Below, piece after piece: positions 35,260-48,303 of a stretch of DNA of 64,000 bases. The position numbers and the translations under genes were made by a program. Under the pieces are notes generated by a model. It did not search any database, was not told the origin of the DNA, and saw nothing but the letters and a program-made list of their open reading frames with translations. The stretch comes from Paragyromitra xinjiangensis (Eukaryota; Ascomycota; Pezizomycetes; Pezizales; Discinaceae): NCBI GenBank assembly GCA_038503065.1, contig JBCAMK010000003.1, positions 2,356,001-2,420,000 on the forward strand, written 5' to 3'. Each line of letters begins with the position of its first letter. The first letter of the stretch is position 1.

Positions 35260-38200
35260 ATGAACTCTCCTATACGAAAGAAACCACTACCTTTGAAAGA
35301 GCCAGAATCTCCGGTCACATCAGATATGAAGGGCAAAGGGAAGGCAAAGGCAGAAATATCTGCGTTTGATGCCCTTCCTCAAGAGATTATCGAGGAGTAT
35401 GTCTCATTTATTCAACCTTTCTTTAGTTCACGAGTTTGAAATCTGACGGGAAACATCCGAAACAAATAGAATCCTCTACGCCGCCGACCCCGACACCTTT
35501 GACTCCCTTACACTTCTCAATTCCAAATGGCACGCTGCCTCCCGCAGCCCGCGTCTCTACGCGCACCAGCTTCAACAATGTGGCGTAACCGACATCCCGG
35601 ACGATCCCACTGAAGACTCTCTCCCTGGACTTATTAGACGATTCACTGCTAAGGCGCGCCGCGGGTTATTCGAGTCTATGCTCCACCCAAGGATCACAGA
35701 AATACAGTTGATCTGCCAGGCCTCATCCTCAGCAGCTGCATTTCCAGGGGGTGAAGCTTTCAGATTCGAGTTCTCGCCGAAGGGAACGCATTTGCTGGCG
35801 CTGAGCTCGAGTAGGATATTTGTATTAGATCTATCGGCAGAGGAGGTGTGTGTGAAGCGTGAATTGAAGATTAGTCGGCGGCCAGTGGCTGCAGCTATTG
35901 TGGAAGATGGGAGCGTGCTTGCTGTTTTGAGCTCGAATCACACTGTCACGCTTTACGATCTTACCAAAGAGAAAGCGCAGTTCATGAGAAGTATCCCGTT
36001 GGAGAATGCACCCAGGACGATCGCGCTTTCTCCCGGCGCAGAGGTGCTGGGCGCAGCCTACCACGGTGGCATTGAAGTGTACTCGTTGTTGCCAGGCGCA
36101 CTTCCCACAGACCGACGAGCTGTCAACTGTGACACTGTTGATACTTTGGCTTTTTCAGCAGACGGGGAAGTACTGGTTGGCACAACACTGAATTGCAAAA
36201 CACCTACGACTGTCATGGTTTCTGCGCAACATTTTTCGATGGATTTGCCTGTGGAAGGGTTAGCACAGTTGTGGACAACTCAGGTCTTATTCCCCCGGAG
36301 TTCACGAGATAGCAGTCATGCTAGCCTACTGCCAGAAGACCAAGATGTTGACGAAAACACATGGACAATCACCTACGATCGCGTATGGCAAATGTTCCGC
36401 GCGGTGCGAGTGGATGATCTACGAAATGGCCATACCTACTTCACCGGGCCTCGGGACTCACGAACAGGTTCCGCAATCCCGCCAACGACATTACCTGCGC
36501 CAGCAGGCGACGGGCGAATGGTTGCTGCTGGTTTTGGTGAGAAAGTTTGGATATATGGCATCCCGAGCACGCTTGAGCCACCACCAGAAGACCGTTCCCA
36601 GGACGGAAACGCAAGTTCTGGGACGCCGAGTAGGAGTAATAGCACGAGTGGGAGGGCAACTAACTGGGTTAGTGGGCAATTGGGCACTGTTGCAATGCCC
36701 CAGTGGCAGGTGTTAAGTGATAATAATCGGAACGTTAATATTGGGGGGCGGGAGATTGGTGAACTTAGCTCACTGTCAGGACTTAAGTTCGTTAGGTGCA
36801 AAAATGGAACGGAAAGGCTAGTCACGGTGGCAGGTGGAGGTGTAGACAGCATGCTTGGTGAAGGTGGTGAAGAGGAGTTTGTCGCTATCGGAGGTGGTCG
36901 GGTGATTCTCTATGATTTTGGTCGCACCCCCCATAAGTCCTCAACTACAACTGTCAATATCGAAATCGGTGACGGCATTCAAGGCCCAGTCGAGACCCTC
37001 GAAGAGCAGCACAACGATATCGAAGTTGAAGTTGATATTGTTCGCCGGCGGACAGTTGCGCAGAAGAAAAATACCGACCGCCAACAGAATATGCAGCCAC
37101 ATCACCGTAGTAGCCCTGGGAGCTCCAGCAGTGCCAATAATAGCTTCATCCCCTCTATTCCGAGGATACCAGCCAACATGCAAACTCCTGCGCCGCCGAG
37201 AACGGGTCCATCTATGATGAGCCCGAGAAGACAGCGCACATTTGATGAAGACGACGAGACATCTGGCGAGGCAATTGACTTGCCATATTCACAGGGGGAG
37301 CCAAGATCTCGGACAACTCTATCCCGCGCGGCGACAGCAGCACGGCACGTACCACAGCAGGCGAACAGTAGTCGTTATCTCCGCGTTGTTGGTCCTGATG
37401 GCCGTCCGATACCTCAGAACCACCCAATACAAGAAACCCGAAACGAAGATGGCACCCTCTGGGTTCCCCCACCGCCACCCTACACTCCACGTGACGACGA
37501 AGCGCCACCTCTACCACAACATCTCCTCGCTACCCTCCAAGGGCCTTCTCGAGTTCGCGAACCATACGTGAGTAACAACCCCAGCCCTGGGCCGTCGCCC
37601 TCAATACGTTCTATGACAACGATCCAACGAACCCGAACTACCCTCGGGAGCACAATGGACAACATCATGCGCCGCCCAAGCGTGTTTCGGCCTGCGGTCA
37701 ATACAAGCTCGACTAATTTGGGTGTATACCCGGCCCACCACGGCAACCCCATAAATCAATCGCGTTCAGCGCCCGTGAGCCCCGCAGTCGGTGCGCCACC
37801 GCCTATATTTACCGGCCCGAGGACCGGCCCTGTGCAAGAGACCGCATATGCCGCGAACCAGCGCCGGTACGAATTGAACTCAGGTGGTACCCGTAGAGGC
37901 AGTGCGGGGGATGCACTCAATTTGCCTAGTGTGCCGCCAATACCTAGTATATACCGTGAAGCATCTGAGCCGCTGCTGGCACAACATTCGAGACAGCCAT
38001 CGGCAATGTCACGTCGACAGCCCGTGCCACAAGCACCTGTGCCCCTGCGGCAGCCGCCACCGCCGTTGCAGACTTCATCACAGCCACAGCACTATTATAG
38101 TAGCATGTTGTCTCCCGAGCAACAGCCCCCAGCGCATAGGGACTCACCAAATTACCGCGCAATGCCGACAAGGCGGCCTATTCCTGGAAGGTCGCCGAGC

Positions 38201-38452
38201 AGAGGAAGGAGAGTCGGGTTGCAGGAAACGTATGCGGCTGGCGCAATGACTACAATGGTAGGTGAACATAGGAGGGGGCCTGGTAGCGCAAGGGGAAGTG
38301 TAAGGGGTGGTAGCCAGAGAGGCGCAGGAAGTAGGAGGATGAGTAGGGCGGAGAGGAGCGCAAGGATCAATGTATCTGAGGCGAGGAGGAAAAAGCGGGA
38401 GAGGTTAGCAGGGGAAGAGGGGAAGGGAGGGGTGAATTGCGTTATTTGCTGA
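35260..38452 (+). CDS. F-box and WD-like repeat protein with C-terminal CVIC
   Basis: Two exons, 35260-35396 and 35470-38452, give 1039 residues; the 73 bp intron is phase 2. Splicing creates an F-box-like segment (FDALPQEIIEEILYAADPD, about 36-54, then LLNSKWHAASRSPRLY). Residues about 120-480 look like degenerate beta-propeller repeats, such as FRFEFSPKGTHLLALSSSRI. From about 480 on the chain is Pro/Ser/Arg-rich and disordered, ending in a basic stretch and CVIC. F-box proteins usually recruit targets to an SCF ubiquitin ligase; here that is inferred only from the F-box-like segment. I recall similar fungal proteins under a DUF (7165) label, with low certainty. ATG 35260 is preferred over the in-frame ATG 35188 because the extra residues look like untranslated leader. 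Confidence 0.78.
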
Positions 38453-39564
38453 AGGAGAAGGTAATAAGCTTAATTTTATTTGCGGTACAAGGATGTGTAG
38501 GGTTTGTTTGTGGTTTGTTTTATCTTTCGTTATCGGAAGAGGCGTTTTTTCCTTTGGATGGGCTTAGAAAAACGGTCGTTTTTGTAGGGACTTGTATCAC
38601 TATCGCTATTTATCATTGTGTTTGGGTCTGGGGGTCTAAAAAGGGTTATTGACGTCTGTCGTTATGGCTCCGTTTTGATTTTGACTTGAGGAATTCATTT
38701 GAAAGGATTTGGTGGAAGAGTCTATCGTTTTTGATTCTGGATGGGTAACTCATTAGAGAGAGTGTGTTGTACACGCGAGGATTTCTTAGTTGTGGTCATT
38801 AATTTTATACGCGTACAAGCACTCAATCCTATTATTTGAGAACAGATAATTATATTGGTTGGCTAGAGTAATCGAAGTTGATTAGGTTTTGCTATCATAT
38901 ATTTAGCTTATGGTTGTATTATAGAAAGAGAAAGATGCTTGCTTAGGCGTTGTACATGAAACGCTGGTACAATTAGTGAAATGTAGAACGCAAGGAGTCA
39001 CGCCCGTGTAGGACTGAACATGAAGTTCAACAAACGTGAACTATGAAGGCTCTTTTGGTAAGTTTTGTTCTTGCAACGAAGTCCATATCCTGAGATAGAG
39101 GGACGACTCCACAGCCCCCACAACACCCTCGACCGCAAGACGCGGTATGGAGGGGAGTGGCTTTCTTCCAGAGGAATGAAAACTTGTGATTAAAGCAAGC
39201 AGCTGGAGTAGAGCGGGTTGCGGGTATTAGGTCTGTGAGAAACTTTGCGCGAAGAGTAGGAGGATATGATGACTGATGGTATGTATTTATGTATGTACAT
39301 GTAACTTTACCAATTTTATCAATTCTGTAAGATGAACTGCAGAAGAGCCTTGAATTGTGGTGTTGAGTAAGTTAGACGTTGCAAGAAGAAAGCATCAGGC
39401 GAAAAACTCAAATTTAAAGGTTCCTGGGTCAGTGCTTGGCATAAATCCGCTAAACTATTTTCAAAAGAGAAACCTAACCCACTGTTACCTCATTTCGCCG
39501 GAGCCGCATTCCCCACCTCGGTATGTATTAAACTCATCAGCTCATGGACCGATAGAACAGCTAC
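38453..39564. other. Intergenic region, no gene seen
   Basis: Between the F-box gene and PAN2, both on the plus strand. One TACATGTA lies at 39296-39303. T-rich sequence directly after 38452 is probably the 3' UTR. No gene was found. Confidence 0.6.
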
Positions 39565-42500
39565 ATGGAAGCAGATTGGCACGAAGTTTGTTCTTCCTGC
39601 TCCTTGATACCTCTTATATTCAGGGATGAGAGTCTGACTTTATGAAATAGGTTATACGCGTTGCCGTAGCGGCTTCGCAGGTGGGTAGCTATAACGCCCC
39701 ACCACCAGCTATAACATTCGACACGAACCAGGAGTTATTGTGGCTCGGTAATGAACAGGTTAGATTGTGCCATTATCTTCAAGTCATGCTGGTAGCTTGA
39801 GCTAGCCGTTTACGGATTCTTAGGGACGAGTAACGTCGTATTGCGGAAATGAATTGAGGAAATATACCAGCTATTGTGGTCACGCCAATGCAGTTCCCCC
39901 TACAGATAATGCCGTACGACAGATTATGGTGAACGACCGTGGTGTGGTATCACTATCGGCACGAAGTCTGCATTTCTCTATCCGGAGGGGACTGGCGCAG
40001 TGGAACATACAGTCGGTGAACCCCTCATTCGAGAGGGTATGGTTGAGAGATGCAGTGGAGCGTGGAGAGAGCTAACCGTGAGGGGTGTAAAGAAATGATA
40101 ATTTTCAGAACCTTTCTTCAATGGCGTATACAAACCGGGGCACATCGGAGATTTTAGTTGGGGGCGGTCATGGACAGAACTCGATGTTTACGGTGAATTT
40201 AGATCGTGGAACTGTGTTGGGAGAGGTATGTGCTTTTCTTTTCTAAATCTGTGGGGCTGGATTTTTGATGTCAGTTGCGAGTACGTAGTATCCGATGTAC
40301 GATGAGATCAAGGTTATGAAAAGGAGCTCAAGGGCCCTTGTATACGGAACATCGAAGGGAGATATAAAGCTACTTGATATGAACTCCTTCAAAGTTATTA
40401 AAGAATTTCCAGAGGTTCACGGAAGTGGAATATCAGATATAGACACACAAGCCAACACATTATTGACATGTGGCTATTCACCAAGGTGCATCCCACTTTG
40501 TGGAATACAACCCTAAAGGAAGCTTCTGACTGGAGGATAGACAGGGAAATGCATACCTCGACACACTCGTCAAGGTTTACGACCTCCGTATGAATAGAGC
40601 TCTTCCTCCACTTGGGTTCCCTGCTGGCGCAGCATTTGTACGTATGCACCCAAAGATGTCTGCGTCGGCAATCATTGCGTCGCAGGCAGGCCAGTTTCAG
40701 ATCATTGATATCAATAACCCTGCAACCTTGAGGCTTTACCATGCGAACGTGACTAGCTATGTCACAGCGATGGAGTTGGCACCTTCAGGCGATGCATTGG
40801 CATTGATGGATGCGGACGGATATGTACAGCTTTGGGGAGCACCGGAAAAAATGAGATTTACAGAGTTGATGAACCCTGTCGAGTGGTACGAGGATCCCCC
40901 AAGGCCTGGGGTGACTGTCAATGATGATACGTCTGTTGTCTCCTTTCCTCCCACGAACTATTCCCACCTTGCTAATGGGTGTTTTCTAGCCCTCTCAATA
41001 CCATCGGAATGCCGTACTACCACGACGAGCTCTTATCAGCCTGGCCGCCACACATGGTCTTTGAAGTCAATAAACTTCCTCAGAAGATTGATGCAGATAT
41101 ATTAGATGCTGCGGCAAAAACGGGCTACGCGCCGTATCATAAGCGGATGCCACGGTACTGCATCGAGAAGACTCCTGCTGACGCGCCTGGTGTTGTTCCT
41201 GCACCGAAATTCTTGAGTCAGCAGGCTAAGAACAGGAATACGAAGGAACTAGAAGACTTTGGCGACGGAAAATCGCTGTTTGGTGATGAGGCAAGAAGAC
41301 AATTCGAGGTGCCTCCAGTGTTTAGAAAAGTCGAAATCAAATATAGCAAGTTCGGTGTTGATGACTTTGATTTTGAGTAAGCCATTCTTCTCCTGCTTTT
41401 TCCGGTAGTGTGCTAGAAATACTTACCGATTTTTCCAGATTTTATAACAAAACGAAGTTTTCCGGATTGGAAACACATATCGCGAATTCATACATGAACC
41501 CACTATTGCAGATGTATAAATTTACACCCCTTCTTCGAAATCTTGCATTACAACACACGGCTACAGCCTGCACGAAAGAAGACTGTATGCTCTGCCAGAT
41601 GGGCTTCCTCTTCGACATGTTAGATAAAGCAAATGGACAAAACTGCCAAGCTACAAATTTTCTGAAAACTTTCAGTTCCCTATCCACCGGTATGCAGTCT
41701 TCTTTCTTTCTCACCCTTCTATTGAGTCTACATGTAGTATCTATAATTAGTGGTACTAATAAAGGTTGCCCACTTCTTCGGCGGCGCTATCCGGTTTTTA
41801 GCTGCCAGGCATGGAGTACTGGAGGAAGACTCATCAAGTAATGGGCCTTTAACCGCAATGATTCAAAGTCTAAATCGGTTCTTGCTGGACCAGGTTTCAT
41901 TGGACCAGCGAAATTGGCAGCCAGGTTCGACAGCACTGGAAGAGGTGATCAACCTAGGAGCGACAAAAAGTCAACGTTGCATGGTATGTGGGAAAGAGAC
42001 GCGACCACTAGGGGATACGAATGTCACAGATCTCATGTATCTCCCAAAGGTACGTTATCCGCCGATTATTGGATGTGGCCAAGGCCCCTAGCTCATTTTT
42101 GGAACAAAAAGCCCATAAACAACAAGCAACTCATGACGTTCTCGGCAACAGCGAAGCAAAGTATTCAACTAGATACGCATCAAAAGGGATGGTGTGATAA
42201 GTGCCGTCGATATCAAACACAGGTTATGCGAAAAGCAATTAGAAAGCTGCCAAAGATATTAATGTTCAATGCTACCGCCCACGAAAAATCGGCAAACTAT
42301 GCTAGGGATCATTGGTCAACACCTGGATGGCTACCGGAGGAGATTGGGATGGTAGTGACTAATAACCAGCTGAATATCTACCAGGGTGATGAGTTGACGG
42401 CGATGAAAGGGCGGGATGAAAGTGGGGAGTTGATTGTGTATGAGCTTGTTGGCTTTGTGGCGGAAATTAAATTAGAGGAAGAGAGGAACTCTCATTTGAT

Positions 42501-43820
42501 CTCGTTCGTTAATGGTACAGTTTCCCCTTACCCTTCTACGACTAGTTATCCCAAGAAGGTCCTAATAAGACTGGTACCAGTGACGCTTTCTTCAACGGAG
42601 CGCGCAGAAGAGAGCACGAGCAATTGGCATATGTTTAACGATTTCCTGGTCAGGCCCGTCACGAAGGAAGACGCCCTAGATTTTACGCCAAAGTGGAAAA
42701 TGCCATCTATTCTGTGCTTTCAAGTCAAATCAGCCAATAATGTTGTGGACAATTCTTGGCGGGAGCATCTTGATACTAGCCTACTGTATTTTGACTATTC
42801 ATACGGGTATACTCACGAAAGGCCTCGTGTGTTATATCACTATGATGAGCTGACTCGAAGCTGGTATCCCAGAAATCGAGAGACGCGCAGGGAACCTTCA
42901 TGCCAGCCTCTTGTCCCAGAAGAAGGACCAGCACCAGGGACGCTAGTTGCTCTGGATGCAGAATTCGTATCGATGCAGAATGAGGAAATCGAAGTCAAAG
43001 CAGATGGTTCGCGGTCTGTTGTCAGACCTAGCAGGTTAGGTCTTGCAAGAGTTTCGGTACTAAGGGGGACAGGTGAGGATGAGGGAGTTCCGTTTCTGGA
43101 CGATTACATCATCACCAAGGAGCCTGTTGTGGATTATTTGACTGAGTTCTCGGGAATACACGTGGGTGATCTAGACCCAGTTATGTCAAGTCATGCTCTG
43201 GTTCCGTTGAAGGTTGCGTACAAAAGGTTATGGCTATTACTCAATCTTGGATGTGTGTTTGTAGGTCATGGGCTGTTGAAAGATTTTAGGATCATCAGTG
43301 AGTTTGGCCCTTCGATTGAAGGACACTGGTAGACGCCACCAAGAGTATGGGGTAATATGCTAATTTTGGGTAGATATACATGTACCCAAGGAACAGGTGG
43401 TAGACACCGTTGACCTATTTGCCTTAAGGGGAAGTTTAAGGTAATAATGCTCAACCTTCCACCAACCCACTCAGAGAGTTAATGCGTTTAGACTAACATA
43501 AAAATCTCCCCTAACCCAGGAAACTATCACTCCGTTTCTTAGCCTACGTAGTCCTTCGGGAAGAGATCCAACAGATAACACACGACTCCATCGAAGACTC
43601 ACGGACTGCCTTGAAACTTTACAAGAAATACCTAGAATACACTGATGCTGGTATCATGGAGGCCATAATGAACAATATTCAAGTGGAGGGTATGAAGTTA
43701 GGGTTCAAGCCGCCCCAAAGAGGGTTTGCAGACCAGAGGACTGAGACTCCGCCAATCCTGCGTGACCAGAGGTCAGAGGCTAGCACACCACAGCCTAGGC
43801 CACCAGGAATGATGAAATAG
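39565..43820 (+). CDS. PAN2: PAN2, catalytic subunit of the PAN2-PAN3 deadenylase
   Basis: Twelve exons (39565-39585, 39651-39758, 39824-40036, 40109-40225, 40289-40485, 40541-40930, 40990-41376, 41439-41689, 41802-42049, 42112-43297, 43374-43440, 43520-43820) give 1161 residues. The 21 nt first exon encodes MEADWHE. Domains: WD40 propeller (to about 330); a linker with [15 protein letters not shown]; a UCH-like pseudo-peptidase (about 480-880) with [10 protein letters not shown]; and a DEDD exonuclease with LDAEFV (Asp926, Glu928), GHGLLKDFR (Asp about 1035) and HDSIEDS (His1083, Asp1088). PAN2-PAN3 starts mRNA poly(A) shortening in the cytoplasm. All catalytic acids are present. Each junction was checked for frame; the acceptor of exon 10 (AAAAAG) is the weakest. 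Confidence 0.93.
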
Positions 43821-44180
43821 AATTCATTTGTATAATTGTATTTGTAGCTGAAGATAAATATTGGTAAATCTACATTTAGTCATGTATTTACTGCACTTGG
43901 TAATAGGCTAAGTGGAGTTTGCTTTTCTCTATTGGAGATCAGACAAATAAATGTAGGTAATTGGATTGGTTAGCTGAATCTTAGCTGTGACAAAAAAATG
44001 CAACGCACACCAAAGATTACAGCCCTAGGATTTTGGGAGGCTACGTCTCGTTTTCTCCTTAGCTGTTGTACTTTACTTCTCCTTGCTTCTCTCATATACA
44101 ACCTCACCACTCCACGGCATCACCATCAATCAACGACGCCAGCAAAGAAGCAATTCAGAGAATAATCGAACCCATCCACA
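43821..44180. other. Short intergenic region PAN2 to eIF2B-gamma
   Basis: 360 bp between same-strand genes. The last 100 bases are C/T- and CA-rich, as expected for a fungal 5' leader. No gene. Confidence 0.6.
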
Positions 44181-46529
44181 ATGCCTTCTTCACACCGTAT
44201 TAACATCCAGGCCGTTATCCTCTGTGGGCCTGGAACCTCCTTGTATCCATTCACTAGTGCAGTAGACTTGCCAAAGGCACTCCTTCCGATTGCCAATAAA
44301 CCGATGCTACAGTACCCCCTCGAATGGTGCGAAAAAGCCGGATTTGACTGTATGTAGCCACCTTATTTCCAGCTACTAGTCGTGTGACTTTCTGTTACAG
44401 GACTAACCTCGCTAATCTGCACTGTTTGTCTCCTTGTTTCTAGCAATTTTGATCCTTACCCTTGTTGAACACCTTGTCTCAATCCAATCATATATCCATT
44501 CCCATATCTGCCCCGTTGCCATCAAAGTTGAGGCTCCATCTTCGCTGGATGAGAGCCTAGGCACTGCTGATGTGCTAAGACTCGCATACCAGCATGGGTG
44601 GATAACAGGTGATTTTGTGGTGTTACCATGCGATCTGGTCACCAATCTGAACCCGAAGGAAATGGTAGAGATGTGGATGGCTGATCAAGCTGGTTTCGAT
44701 GCCAATATGAGTAATAGGGACAGGGATTTAACGGCACGTGAAGATGATGGTGGAAGAAGAGGAGGGTTGGGGGTTTGGTATGAGACGAAGGGTGTGGAAG
44801 GGGCTGTTAAGGGGCAAGGTGAGATATTCCTATATCACTTACTCTCGTTTAGAAATATACTAAAAACCAATAGAAATCGACCTCCTTGCAGTCGCTTCGA
44901 AGGCTCCAACGGTATTCGACAGGTTGCCATCTGAAGCTTCGGGGCTTCTTAATACACTTCTCTTTAACCTTCCCGGCCAAGTTGTAAAATCCGATTCTAA
45001 GATCCCGCTTCGCCGGAGTCTTCTAAGAAAATACCCAAACTATAGGATACTATCGACTCGTCGGGACAGCGGCATTTACTTTTTCCCTTTTTGGGTACTC
45101 AAGTTCATCAACAAAAACAAGAAGATAAATTCGATCCGTGAGGATCTTCTACCATGGTGGTCTAAATGCTGCTGGCAAAATAAGCGGCTCGCTGAAAAGC
45201 TGGGGCTCATAGATATCCTCACCGGCAGCAAAGATGCTGTGGCCGATGAATGGTATGATGTCGGGGGTATGAGCACCACTAGGAAACGACCCATTGAGAA
45301 CTGGACAATTGAAAACGATTCCCGCGGACCATCTAAATCCTCGGCAAAAATTACTGAGGATATAGGAAAAGCAAAAAAGGGAACCATGGTGCTACCTATT
45401 GGGATTCCAATCCCTGAGTCGAATACATCTTCTGTATTTACTCCTCAAACAGAGATCACGATTCCCTTAATCACAGCCTACCTTCCTGTGCCCTCCGCTG
45501 CCTTTATTCGCCGCGTTGACACAATTCAGTTATATTTATTCACGTCGCTTTACTTTGCAGGCCCTTCAGTGCCATCCAGTCGTGAGCCTCATGTGTCTGC
45601 CTCTATTGACCCGAAGGCGTCTGTGAGTCGTACAGATTGTCTTATTGCAGCAAAAGTCAGTATTGCTGAGAAGGCAGTTATCAAGCGCTCTGTTCTGGGC
45701 CATGGTGTGAGTATCGGAAAGGGCGCTAGGTTGCTGGGGTGTGTTCTTATGGATGGAGCATCTGTGGCTGAGGGGGCGAATTTGGAGGGGTGTCTAGTGG
45801 GACGCCATGCAGTTATTGGTGCCGGGTCAAAACTGAAGGATTGCCAAGTTGCTGAAGGCTTTTTCGTCGGAGAAGAGAGTCAGTTTTTAAAATTATCTCT
45901 CCCCTTTGCCATTTCGCTCAAAAAGATAAGAGGCTAACTTACTTGTGGTGGCAGTTCAAGCCAAGGACGAATGTTTCGCTGCCTTCTCTGGATTAAACTA
46001 TGGCCCTGATGTATCAGGACTGGGGTCAGATGGGACCTGCGACATGAGGGACTACACGGCAGATAAGAATTATAAGATGAGTGATTGGAATAGACACTCT
46101 ACTGTTGGAGTGATGGATATCCCAGCCACAAGTCTAGGTGAGCAAAAGAAACACGAGGATGCAGAAATTGTTGAGGAGTTTGAGAAAGACCAGGAGGATG
46201 ATCAAGATCTTATCGATATGATGATGTTTAGGCTTGAGCAGGTCGATAACCTTCCAGAGTGGGAAGAAGAGTTTATGTCAGCTGCATCAAGCGTAGACGA
46301 AGAGCAAACTGAACATCAAGTTGTGAGCGGAGAAAGAACTTCACTGGGGAGGATTTCCCCGGTTTCGGTACCCGCGAATACTGAGGCTCTGAAGGGGGCG
46401 CCTGTGGTGTCCGCCAGCATGAGACGATGGTGGCTCCCAAAATTATTATTGGTTTGGGCAGTACCCGTTATTGGTCTTGGAGTTTGGTATGGTGTTGCTA
46501 AATACGGGAGCAAAATCAGGTTTACATAG
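44181..46529 (+). CDS. eIF2B gamma subunit with C-terminal extension and membrane-like tail
   Basis: Four exons, 44181-44349, 44444-44818, 44874-45878 and 45955-46529, give 707 residues (yeast Gcd1 578, human about 450). The N-terminus is a nucleotidyltransferase-like domain (VILCGPGTSLYPFTSAVDLP, then LLPIANKPMLQYPLEWCEKAGF). Residues about 435-516 are left-handed beta-helix hexapeptides (VSIAEKAVIKRSVLGHGVSI and onward), followed by QAKDECFAAFSGL, where eIF2B-gamma normally ends. eIF2B is the exchange factor that recharges eIF2 with GTP. The last 175 residues are unusual: an acidic helix-prone segment, a Ser/Pro stretch and a final hydrophobic segment (about 680-698) with a short basic tail. 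The extension is in the same exon and frame as the conserved end. A separate downstream gene starting near 46077 is the main alternative. Confidence 0.85.
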
Positions 46530-46990
46530 TTTAAGAATGGAGAGCTGAGAGCATTAGTCTGGTCAGTTCCCTAACATAGGCGGTATCGATTTGTAATTTT
46601 AGTCTAGGCATCATAGTTTTTCCAAAGCCAGCAGATTGCGATAAAGTTTCTATCAAAACTGTCCTTTAGATTAGGAAGCTTCACTCATGTTTAATTCGTT
46701 CAATAGATAACTAGCGCAGGACTCTAGCCAAAGATGCGTGATACACAGCTTCTCTCAGGTGATCATAGCTACTCACTCGGTCACATTGGCTTGGCGGGTG
46801 GCAAAGGCTAGGGTTACTTGGCGCCCAGCCTCTTTTGATATTGCTGTGTAACCCCAAGATACAGGACAACAGTAACAATCACCTCACTCTCCACTAACCC
46901 AGTAATCCGCCACAGCCCTTGGATCTCCGTACGAGTTCTACCGTGTTTAAACCTCCTCCCAGCGCAAATCATTGATCTAGGCTTCTGAAA
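46530..46990. other. Intergenic region eIF2B-gamma to CWC25
   Basis: 460 bp between same-strand genes. No gene or repeat recognised. Confidence 0.6.
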
Positions 46991-48303
46991 ATGGGTGGAG
47001 TAAGTATCCCGTTCTACACCCTCTCGGTTAACACAGCTAGCTAACTCCATCGCAGGATCTCAACTTAAAGAAATCGTGGCATCCCCACCTCCTCAAGAAT
47101 CAAGCGCGCGTCTGGCAAGAAGAGAAAAAAGCTCTCGAAGAACGCAAACGAACAGACCAATGGCGCAAAGAACGAGAAGAGGAGCGGCAGTTCCAGGAGC
47201 TGCGACAACTCCAGGAGGCAGCTGGTGGGAAGAAAGTTCTGGATCGGGTTGAGTTCTTGTATAGTGGGCCGTCGCAAGGGATGGATCGCACAACGGAGGA
47301 GATGGAGGCGTATTTGCTTGGAAAGCGCCGCATCGATTCACTGTTGAAGGGGTCTGATAACGAGAAGTTGTCGAAGCAGGCTACGGAGCAGGCGTTTATG
47401 GCAATGCAGAATGCAAATACAGTTCGCGATACGGCGAATAAGATACGTGAAGACCCGTTGCTGGCGATTAAGCGACAAGAGCAGGCGGCATACGAGGCGC
47501 TCATGAAGGACCCCATCAAGCGAAGACAGTTGAAGGAAGTTGTGAATGGGAAAGAGGAAGGGAAGGGTAGAGACAGTAGGGAGAAAGATAAAAGCGGGAA
47601 GCACAGGAAACACCGGCATCGTGATGACGGTGGCCGCGACAGAGATTCTAGAAGAAGTAGTCGCAGGGATAGAGACGACGAAGATAGATACTATAGGAGG
47701 AGCCACCACCAACGCCGATCACCTTCCCACTCTCGTTCACCATCAAGAACGCCCCCTACTCGCCACAGGGAAAGGCCACGTTCGAGATCCCCCCGTCGCG
47801 AGGACCGTGACTATCGTCGACGCTCCCCAGACCGTGAGCATCGCCGTACTAGATCGTCTTCTCCAGACCGCCGTGGTGACTCCATCAAGCGGCGAACGTC
47901 CCCACCATACCGTCGAAGATCTCCTATCCCCCCACAGCGCGATAATAACGATCGCAAGCCCTGTGATTATTACAACCGTCGCAATGGGGCTGGTGTTAAA
48001 TCAAATGGTTCACCTGCACCTCCCGCTGAAGACCCTGCTGAAGAACGCGCCAGGAAGTTAGCCGAGATGCAGGCAAATGCAGATCGGATGGACTCTGATC
48101 GAGCAAAGCGACTAGCGGAGCTGTCTGAGAAGGAGAAGGCCGAGTTGGAGAAGGAAGAAGCAGCAAGGATTCATAGTAGTAAGTATGGCGGAAAGGGGGC
48201 ATTCTTGAGTGGGGTCAATAGGAAAGCTGGAGATTTGGATCTGGGGGAACGGGTGAGGAGAGGAAGGCAGACACTTATTAAAGCTGAGGGTGGTGATGAT
48301 TAG
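46991..48303 (+). CDS. CWC25: Pre-mRNA-splicing factor CWC25
   Basis: Two exons, 46991-46999 and 47056-48303, give 418 residues. The first exon is only nine bases (Met-Gly-Gly); the 56 bp phase 0 intron then joins [20 protein letters not shown], the CIR-type N-terminal motif of CWC25. A second conserved block is [20 protein letters not shown], then YLLGKRRID. By family knowledge CWC25 binds the spliceosome after Prp2 action and promotes the first catalytic step. The middle and C-terminal part is an Arg/Ser/Asp-rich domain with many RS and SP pairs, ending with a conserved-looking [20 protein letters not shown] segment. The tiny first exon explains why an ORF scan starts the protein late. CEF1, another NineTeen-complex-linked factor, lies 14 kb away. 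Confidence 0.92.
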
